From NCBI RefSeq assembly GCF_001653235.2, contig NC_035794.1, positions 558,001 through 622,000 on the forward strand: a stretch of DNA of 64,000 bases. Reading direction: 5' to 3'. Position 1 is the first letter of the stretch. Every line of letters begins with the position of its first letter. The position numbers and the translations under genes were made by a program. Shown in pieces: positions 53,669 through 64,000 of this stretch. The notes beneath the pieces were generated by a model that was not told the origin of the DNA, did not search any database, and saw only the letters and a program-made list of their open reading frames with translations. Source of the DNA: Pochonia chlamydosporia 170. Lineage: Eukaryota; Ascomycota; Sordariomycetes; Hypocreales; Clavicipitaceae.

Positions 53669-55219
53669 ATGGCCCGGATATCCCCGAGAAAGCGACAAGT
53701 GGTGAGCTATAACGAGGATTCTGATGAAGCGACCGCCAAGGCCGACAGGTCTTCCTCGACGAGCAGCAAGAAGTCAAAGTCAGCTCCTTTGCCATCCAAG
53801 AATACGGGTAAACGAAAGTTAGAATCCGTGGCCGAAGTAGAACAAGGCTCACAAGATACAATACAACCTAAGAGGCGGAAGCCAAAAGCCAAAACTGAGG
53901 AAAGCACAATGCCATTGGCAGAGAGGACGCCTGTTTCTTCACTTAAGAAGCTGATGTATATCGGCGCGCATGTTAGTGCTGCAGGAGGTGAGTTGAGAAT
54001 GAAGTGGGTACATGATTCGAATCTCGCAATCTCTTGGTTTTACTTGCTACCTAATATACTAGACTATCTTGCTTAAAGCTGATTGTCCTTGGAATAGGGG
54101 TCCAGAATGCCGTCTCTAATGCCGCTCATATTGGAGCCAACTCATTCGCTCTTTTCCTTAAGTCTCAACGCAAATGGGATAATCCCCCACTCTCCACGGA
54201 GATACGAGATTTGTTTATCAACAACTGCAAAGAGCACAAATACAGCGCCGCAGAACATACTCTACCGCATGGTTCATATCTCGTTAACCTGGCGCAGGCG
54301 GACGAATCCAAAGCCAGCCAAGCCTACAAAGGTTTCCTTGATGATCTTGAGAGATGCGAGCAGCTTGGGATCAAGCTCTACAACTTCCATCCCGGCTCAA
54401 CAGGGGGAGAGGCTCGACCCGCGGCAATTGCACGAATTGCTGCACAGCTGAACAAATCACACAAAGCGACCAAATCGGTGATTACAGTCCTAGAAAATAT
54501 GGCTGGCGCAGGCAATGTTATCGGATCAACGTGGGAAGACTTGAGGGACATCATTGCGCTAGTAGAGCAAAAGGACCGAGTAGGCGTCTGTATTGATACT
54601 TGTCACGCCTTCGCTGCTGGGCATGACCTGCGAACCCCAGACGCCTTCAACAAGACCATGGCGGCATTTGACGAGATCGTCGGGTGCAAGTATCTCAAAG
54701 CGTTTCATTGTAAGTGTCGCCTACTCCTTAGCACGCATGTCACCACGCCGATGGTGCGTGGTTATTGTTGTGTTGTTTCACAATAACTGACCGTCATGCT
54801 TAGTAAACGACAGCAAAGCCCCTTTTAATTCCAACCGAGATCTACACGCCAATATTGGAACAGGTTTCCTTGGTCTTCGTGCATTCCACAGCATCATGAA
54901 CCACGATGGTTTTCGGAACATGCCCATGGTCCTAGAGACACCCATCGATAAAAAAGGCCCAGACGGAAAGACAGTTGAAGACAAACAAATTTGGGCTGAC
55001 GAAATCAAGTTGCTAGAAAGTCTTATTGGAATGGACCCAGAAAGCGACGAGTTCAATGAGAAGGCAGAGGCACTTCAAGCCAAGGGTGCTTCAGAGCGCA
55101 GCAGAATCCAGGATCAGGTTGATAAGAAGACAGCCAAGGATGCCAAGAAGGGTTCAAAGGCAAAGGCAGGCACAAAACGAAAGAAGAAGTCACAAGGCTC
55201 CGACGAGGAGAGTGACTAA
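53669..55219 (+). CDS. APN1: AP endonuclease Apn1 (endonuclease IV family)
   Basis: Three exons, 53669-53987, 54098-54709 and 54804-55219, join in frame to 448 aa. Apn1 cleaves DNA 5' of abasic sites in base-excision repair and removes blocked 3' ends. The TIM-barrel blocks of endonuclease IV are in order: YIGAHVSAAGG, HGSYLVNLA, LYNFHPGS, VLENMAG, GVCIDTCHAFAAGHD, LNDSK, HANIGTG and MVLETP. These supply the His, Glu and Asp ligands of the trinuclear zinc centre. Lys/Arg-rich tails lie at both ends (residues 1-80, RRKPKAK; and the last 50, GTKRKKKS), fitting nuclear and possibly mitochondrial targeting. The introns are 110 and 94 nt. The gene is convergent with BUB1. Confidence 0.96.
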
Positions 55220-55611
55220 ATGAATGCAAACCTATTCGTTATGCCAACTGTCCATTAGCGAGGCAGCAAAACCACAGATTGCGGTCCTATTCATTCGACC
55301 ATGTATGAATGAAGCCAACCAGTATGTCCGGATACCCTTGCGCATACCGACATGATATGAAGCTTAAAAAAGAATTGGTATTTGTCATGATTGTACTCTC
55401 TATATATGTAAAATATGTACCACCATAATAAGGGACAAAGTATTGTGTATCCATTATTGTGCTACTGCATGTGCTCAGGTGAAACGCCACATGAATGTTT
55501 GCCCCAGACGCCAAAATATATGAAGTTACTGACCTGACCAGACTCGGGCCGAAAACAAACTCCCCAACGAATGATATACTGGTAGCGTTGAAGCCTCTGG
55601 CCTCTCCTCCT
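55220..55611. other. Intergenic, convergent 3' ends of APN1 and BUB1
   Basis: This 392-bp AT-richer spacer has no gene and is probably made of both 3' UTRs. Confidence 0.6.
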
Positions 55612-58600
55612 CTACTTGCGAGACTTTGCATATCCTTCCAACTTGGCAATTAGTGAACGCAGGCCGACGCCACGGTCACAATTTGCTTCAAGCCACCGTT
55701 CCATTCGTTCCCGTACACTTCTTAGCGATTTCAGCACGGGCATCTTGCATCCTTCTTCAACCTCCATAAATGATCCAGGATTGAGCAACACCTCGAAGCA
55801 TTCAGACCAGAGGTCTGCCTGCCAGTATCGTTTAAGGCTTTCTCGGATTCTGTATTTCCTTCCAGTACGCCCAAGCCCGCCTTGGTCACATCGCTGAGTT
55901 TCAATGTACTTCCCAAAGAGAAGACAGTGAATGATACCCGCTAAACCATGGTAGTCAATTTGCCATGTCCAAGGGCGACCCTCACGCATCTCCGCGCAGT
56001 CCTGCGATGAGGTCTTCCAGTCGGCGATGAATTCCACATCAGGCACAAACGCCTTCATGTCAATTCCCCGGCCAAAGTCAATGAGAACGATACCTCTCGA
56101 AGACCAACCGCCACTGCCATCCGCTTTCCACGGTGTTGAAATAGGTTGGTCCGACGACGTAGCATCTAGACGAAGCAGACAGTTATCGGCCTTTAAATCC
56201 CCATGCAAAATGCTCCTGGTGTGAAGGGCTTCAACAGTTCGCATAAGCTCAATAGTAAAGAACATTGCAAGTTGCTCATCCATGACTCCAGAAGGTTCGG
56301 CTCTGAAGAAATTTACCACGTCTAACAAGGTTCCGTGAGGGTGATAAGGCAGAAAGAGAAATGCTTCGTCCTGATACAATCGAAGCTCGTGAGCGTAAGA
56401 CAAAGAAGCCGCCGCACGATGCTGTGGGCCTAAACGAGTGTGTGCCAGCCTCATAATGTAGAACTCCCACGGAGTAGGAGGCGCCTCCATCTTGAGAGCT
56501 TCAAGTTCATTGCGATGGTTCACGGCGAACAAGCCTTTACCCATTGCAACAGCTGCATTCTCGTCGGTCTCTTCCTCATTGGGGGAAGAATTTTGAACAA
56601 GATATACCGGAGCAAATGCACCCACGCCGAGCTCCCTCTTCAGGTGATAAACCCGGGTTGTGTTAGGAAATTCGATCACAACTGGAGCCGGAAGCGGGCC
56701 TGTTCTGTCTGCACCGCCTTTGTTCAGTCTATTCATTGCCTTTGCAAACTTGCGAATATCTCCTCCATATTCACACTTCTGCCCGCTGTGGTCATGGAAG
56801 CCGGCATATGAACTTAAAGGAGGTTGGATGTTGCTTAGGATGTCTTGGCGGAGAGAGATATCCACCGGGTTACACTGTATGTCTTTGATGATTGGGCCTT
56901 TTGGAGGTATTGGTTTGTTGACAGGCCCCTTTTTCAAAATAGGTGCGGATCTCGGGACTAAGGCCGCCGGGATTTTGGGCATCGGGCAATCGTCGTCTAC
57001 AACTTCCCTCAGCGGGCTGCTTGGAAGGTCGCTGTCGGAGTCGTTTTCCATGGCGTGGATTGTCCCATCTCGTCGGCACGGCGTCTTGAAAGTGTCGCGG
57101 CGCTCCAGGTCAACATCCAGTGAGCATTCTGTTCTTTCTGTTATTGGTGTCATAAATGGGAGTCGATTGTTCGCCACCTCGGCCGGATCCCTATACGGAC
57201 GTGTCGGGGGGTCGTAATCTTCTGGGGGAATAGGAATGAATACTGTGCGAGTATTACGAGGCAAACCTCCATCCGTTGGAGTCTCTACCCCGTCCTCGGT
57301 TGTACTACTTGCCCGGTACGTGTTGCCTTCGGCTTCTTGCTCTCCAGCATTCTCGTCAAATTCGCTGCGCGTGGCTAGAGTGTCATCTACAACCCGCCCT
57401 TCGATATCCGGAATATGTCTTTGAGCTGAGTAGTCTGACCATTCGCTAACACTTTTCGCGTCGACGGCGTCATCATCGCCATTCTCACTGACGGTATCAA
57501 GCTGTCTGGTGGTGCCAGTACTTTCACCATCGGTAGTGTAATCACCGTCTGTCTCATAATCTTCCTCTTCTCCAGTTTCACTCAAGTTGGTTGACCTGAG
57601 CGGGGCATTAAAGATGTCATAAATATCGTCTGTCGCTGCCTTGGTATGAAGCGTCATTGTTGGCTCTGAAGTCTGCTTCTTGCGCAGTTTTGGACCCGAG
57701 GGAGAGTCCAACTTTGCCTTGACTTGAAGATATTAGACACTGAAAGTTGCAGGGTTCGATGGGTGCCTTACTTATTTGAGTCTCGTTTACTTCCATAACC
57801 TTCTTCTTCTTCGCGATACGAGGCTCTCGGGGTTGCTCTCTCATATCTCCATTTTCATCAAGGAGCACCGAGTCGCGATGTATGACAAGTTTACCTTTGA
57901 CGCCATGGCTGATCTCTTCAATCCCATTCAATTCTCCCATGGGCTCAGGAACGAGGTTCTCATCAACCGTCTCATGATCCCAAGACTGATCAAGCCACCC
58001 GCGGCGAGTGGCCATGATTTCCTCAAAGCTCAACTCCGAGCCAGGTTCCTCTGGAGCAGGGTACACGGCAGCAAGATCAACAAATATGTACTCCTTCTTA
58101 CCCGTTTGCGGGTGTACAGTCACTTGGCTTTTAGATGGTACAACGATGATGTTGTTTATTTGAGATAGCGACTAAATAACGAACAAATGCCAGCAGCCAA
58201 TAAATTAGTCCTATTCTTATCAACATACGATTTGGAAACAGGGAGTACTGTGATTAAGAACCTACCGGATCCCTGAAGACTGCCATCTTTGGAGCAGCAC
58301 TCTTCTTTCCTCCTGCTTTCAGCGTCTCACCAACCCACGGCTTTGGTTCCATGGCATTTTCTTTCTTGCGGTCGGATATCGATCCAATCGAATCCCATCC
58401 TTTGGATCCCTCTCCCCTGGATGCCAAAGGAGCGGGCTTGGCATCTGCATCTGAGAAGATGGCAAGCTTTGACTTCGCTGGCTTCGAGGTGGCGCTACTG
58501 CCACCGCTTGTTGGCCGTGGCGCTTGAGGGTCAGCAGATCTTGACATGGATCCAAAGGGATCAACTTTTGCAGCCAGCGCTGGACGCATAGTTGGAAGTG

Positions 58601-59255
58601 CTGGTGACGACGGCTCAATGGCGTCGGCGGGCTCCTGAGCCATCCTCTCCTCGAATTCCTTGAACTTGCGTAGCAATCTTTGAACAGGTCTGCTCTCGCG
58701 CTCAATGCCAAGCTTATAGACTTCCTCGGCCTGTGTCCACCTTCCTGCACCCTCTAGCCAAGCAGCATACTCCTCATAGAAGAGGGCAAGACCCTCTCCG
58801 ATCCCATGACGAGAAAGAAACATGTACGCTTCCCTGGGGGCATCCGAAAAGAAGTGGATGTAATGAATCCATAGCCTCAGGTAGCGAGGGTCGTTTTTGT
58901 ATTGTGCAGATGTTATGAACGTTTTTGTAGCGCGCTCGAGCAGCGTGTGCAGCTGTGACTGTGGTGTTGCTTGAGCCGTCGGATACGCATCCAAGGTCCA
59001 TCTGACGTAACGGTCGAACACGTCCAGAGGGTCATCTGATTCTGAAATATTCTGAATTTCTGCCTCATACTCTGCGCGAATGCAGTCGTGAACATTTTTG
59101 GTATCCGAAGGTGTAGGTGTCGCGAGTTTATGCAAAGGTGATGGGGAGTACAACTCGGCCAGCTTCCTTGCAGAACGCCCACCAGGCAAGGACTGGATGT
59201 TCTCCTTCTGTCCTTCAATGACGTCGAAGTCAATGAGATTGTTGGAGGCCGCCAT
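55612..59255 (-). CDS. BUB1: Spindle-checkpoint kinase Bub1
   Basis: Three exons, 59255-58266, 58171-57772 and 57722-55612, join in frame to 1166 aa. The N-terminus has a KEN box (EGQKENIQ) followed by the TPR-like Mad3/Bub1 homology region (DPLDVFDRYVRWTLDAYP, onward to AEEVYKLGIERESRPVQRL). The middle is acidic and disordered with the conserved stretch TMTLHTKAATDDIYDIFN. The C-terminal kinase has a glycine loop (LGVGAFAPVY, about 828-837), the lysine in EALKMEA (874), a catalytic loop HGDLKADN with Asp972 and DFGRGID with Asp1012. HGD instead of HRD is normal for Bub1. Bub1 acts at unattached kinetochores, recruits other checkpoint proteins and phosphorylates histone H2A. A single Bub1-type gene may also cover Mad3 functions in some fungi; that cannot be judged here. 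The introns are 94 and 49 nt. Confidence 0.96.
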
Positions 59256-59771
59256 GATGGGTTCGAATGCACAAGGGGAGGCGATTCTCCTCGTGAAGCG
59301 ACTGTCGGTGGTTAGACGGCGCGATAGAAAAACGACGTGCCACATAATGTTGATGTTTGCAGCCCAACTTTTGTTGTGCTTTAGGTTGGTTGCTGTGGTG
59401 ACAGCCACATCGTCAACCTTGTGGTGTCCTCACATAGCTGTGGCTGGTAAATCTACTTGCAGAGTCCACCGCCACATAATACCCCTAGTGGCTTGCCACT
59501 TTAACCTGTCCAGCTTTAGTTGGATCTGACGTTGGTAGACAGGTACGGCTGGAGGATTGGTATGTGATGGACTATGGCTTGGAAAATTAACTTTTTGATT
59601 CATATCTAGGCGTTTAGCCTCACTGCTTCGCTTTCGGCTATCTCATTTATCTAATTCAATCCATCAATTTTGCGTTCTGGTGTATCATCCTGGCTCATTT
59701 CATTCCACTTTGCAGGCCACTTTTGTCATCAATTGCCACAACCGGTAACACTGACTGCAGACAAAGCGCAT
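59256..59771. promoter_or_regulatory. Intergenic between BUB1 and enolase
   Basis: This 516-bp stretch holds the BUB1 promoter and the enolase 3' UTR, both on the minus strand. No gene is seen. Confidence 0.55.
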
Positions 59772-62725
<2,954 letters not shown>

Positions 62726-63634
62726 TCAAAACCTTTCCTTCATCCTTGCAGCCACGGTTCTCAGGTTTCCATACACCTTGCCGGGAGGTTTGCCGAGAAT
62801 CAAGCTCACCACTGACTCTCGTGCCATATGGATGTTCTTGAATCCACCTAGAATATGAATTTTTGAGTCGGCCAATACAATCCGTGTTCTGCTGGCGTTC
62901 TCAATTGCGAATTTGGTCTTTCCATCCTTGCCAGCAATGCGACCAATCGCACGGGCTTGGCTGTCACCATGCATCGTTCTGACGTCTTTGATTTCGAAAG
63001 TTTCGATATACAAATCATCCAATCTGAGCAAGGCAACAGCGTCGTCCACGTCGAAACCAAGAGTGAATGCCTTTACAAAGTCTTCACCCTTTTGCAAAGC
63101 CCCAGAATCGGTTGTATGCTGTGACGTTCTCAACTCTACCGCCTTGCGTTTGATATTCATTCGGCACTGTAGCTTAAGGTGCTCAACAAGGGGAGGATAA
63201 ATCGACGGCCAGGCTTGTTTCAGGGGCGTCATGCGATGAGGCGGCACTGGAATCTTTCGAGTCTCTACTCTTGTGACGGGATCCTGCACATACATCAGCA
63301 AATCGCCTTCCCCCAGCCTTTGCAGATAGTAGATGATATACTCACGATATCTCTAGATGGAGCAAATCGCGGTCGGCCCTCTTCATCGATTGCCATTGAA
63401 TCTTCCTCCAATTCGTTCGTCAACGGCGCAATCTCTCCATCCACCAGCTCGGAGCCAGCCTCGCCAAGGAGATAATCGTCATCGTTATCTTCGCAATAAT
63501 TGTTAGTCTACTTAAACGGGAATACAAAGTCCATGCAATATGAAAAATTGTGAATTACCTTGAGCCTGAAGCGAAGCATCTATGGGCTCAAGCGGGGCAT
63601 CGTCGGCCTTTTTCAATGCCGTTGGGGCAGGCAT
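62726..63634 (-). CDS. PNO1: Ribosome assembly KH protein Pno1/Dim2
   Basis: Three exons, 63634-63559, 63488-63346 and 63283-62726, join in frame to 258 aa. The acidic N-terminus (DNDDDYLLGE) is followed by the family block RKIPVPPHRMTPLKQAWPSIYPPLVEHLKLQ. Two KH-type folds come next, with GRIAGKDGKTKFAIENASRTRIV in the second and ARESVVSLILGKPPGKVYGNLR at the end. Pno1/Dim2 binds near the 3' end of 18S rRNA in pre-40S particles, in nucleolus and cytoplasm, and recruits the dimethylase Dim1 and the endonuclease Nob1. The length fits fungal members (about 260-275 aa). The introns are 70 and 62 nt. Confidence 0.94.
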
Positions 63635-64000
63635 GGCGGCTGCGCTCGAATAGGGGTTTATTTGTATGGCTTATGAATTCTCTCGCGGGAGAGCTTCTGT
63701 ACGTCGTCTTGAGGGATAATCTGTGTGTCTTGAAAGATTGGATTAAGCAGACGGTCAATTGAGGTATGGTTCAGTGGCCAGCCCACCACCGACTTTTGCA
63801 GTTCCCAGGATCTTCACGAAAATTTGTGGTGGGCTTATCGCAGCTTATCTATTGGCTGGATGCCCGCAGCCACTTTGGTACGTACCTGGCTCTCTAGCGC
63901 GTCATAAATGCCTTTTTATGCACTTTGGCAGAATCTTGGTTCTCGCCATATCAGCCTGCCTCCGAGAATCATTCATTCTTGGTGAGGGCAAACCAACATT
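63635..64000. promoter_or_regulatory. PNO1 upstream region and window end
   Basis: This is the PNO1 promoter and whatever follows beyond the window. A 10-bp inverted repeat (AGCCCACCAC at 63780-63789 and its complement at 63826-63835) encloses 36 bases. No gene is supported. Confidence 0.5.
63780..63835. repeat. 10-bp inverted repeat with 36-nt spacer
   Basis: AGCCCACCAC and GTGGTGGGCT are perfect complements and could form a stem in DNA or in a transcript. Nothing links it to a tRNA or a known element. Confidence 0.6.

Noticed and set aside
56660..57217. 185-codon plus-strand frame within BUB1
   Set aside because: It is antisense to the BUB1 linker region and has no domain content.

Overview
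The window is nuclear DNA of a filamentous ascomycete. I infer Sordariomycetes, probably Hypocreales. The evidence is a velvet regulator with a split velvet domain, a large Cch1 calcium channel, a DDT/PHD chromatin protein, short spliceosomal introns (about 49-160 nt, GT..AG, several with a CTAAC/CTAAT branch site) and intergenic DNA studded with short palindromes such as TACCTAGGTA. I cannot name the species. No rRNA, convincing tRNA, CRISPR array, intact transposon or biosynthetic cluster was seen. This looks like ordinary chromosome-arm sequence made of conserved single-copy genes separated by long motif-rich spacers.

Layout. 1-18.9 kb: a DDT/PHD protein (minus) diverges from the CCH1 channel gene (plus), followed by a 4.6 kb spacer and velB (plus). 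18.9-28.2 kb: a Par32-like GRGGAGN-repeat protein (plus); HEM12 (minus) divergent from EMC6 (plus); a GTPBP1/2-like GTPase (minus); the t-SNARE gene SEC9 (plus), which carries an apparent 1-nt frameshift in its last SNARE helix. 28.9-41.3 kb: a Dhr2-like DEAH helicase (plus), the SDH assembly factor SDHAF3 (minus), a histidine protein methyltransferase (plus), YNG2 (minus) divergent from the histone deacetylase HOS2 (plus), and a secreted SUN-family wall protein (minus). 41.3-49.0 kb: a 7.7 kb stretch with no supportable gene. 49.0-64 kb: a zinc-finger transcription factor, a DGAT2 acyltransferase and APN1 (all plus), then BUB1, enolase and PNO1 (all minus).

Function. The genes do not form a pathway. 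They fall into chromatin and regulation (DDT/PHD, YNG2, HOS2, velB, C2H2 factor), membrane and secretion (CCH1, EMC6, SEC9, SUN protein), ribosome biogenesis and translation (DHR2, PNO1, HPM1, GTPBP1-like), metabolism (HEM12, enolase, SDHAF3, DGAT2) and genome maintenance (APN1, BUB1). Gene models were spliced by eye. For each multi-exon gene the joined exons stay in frame and give a length usual for the family, SEC9 excepted. I found no previously undescribed system. The items most worth following are the SEC9 frameshift, the three families of dispersed intergenic motifs, and the 7.7 kb desert upstream of the zinc-finger gene.
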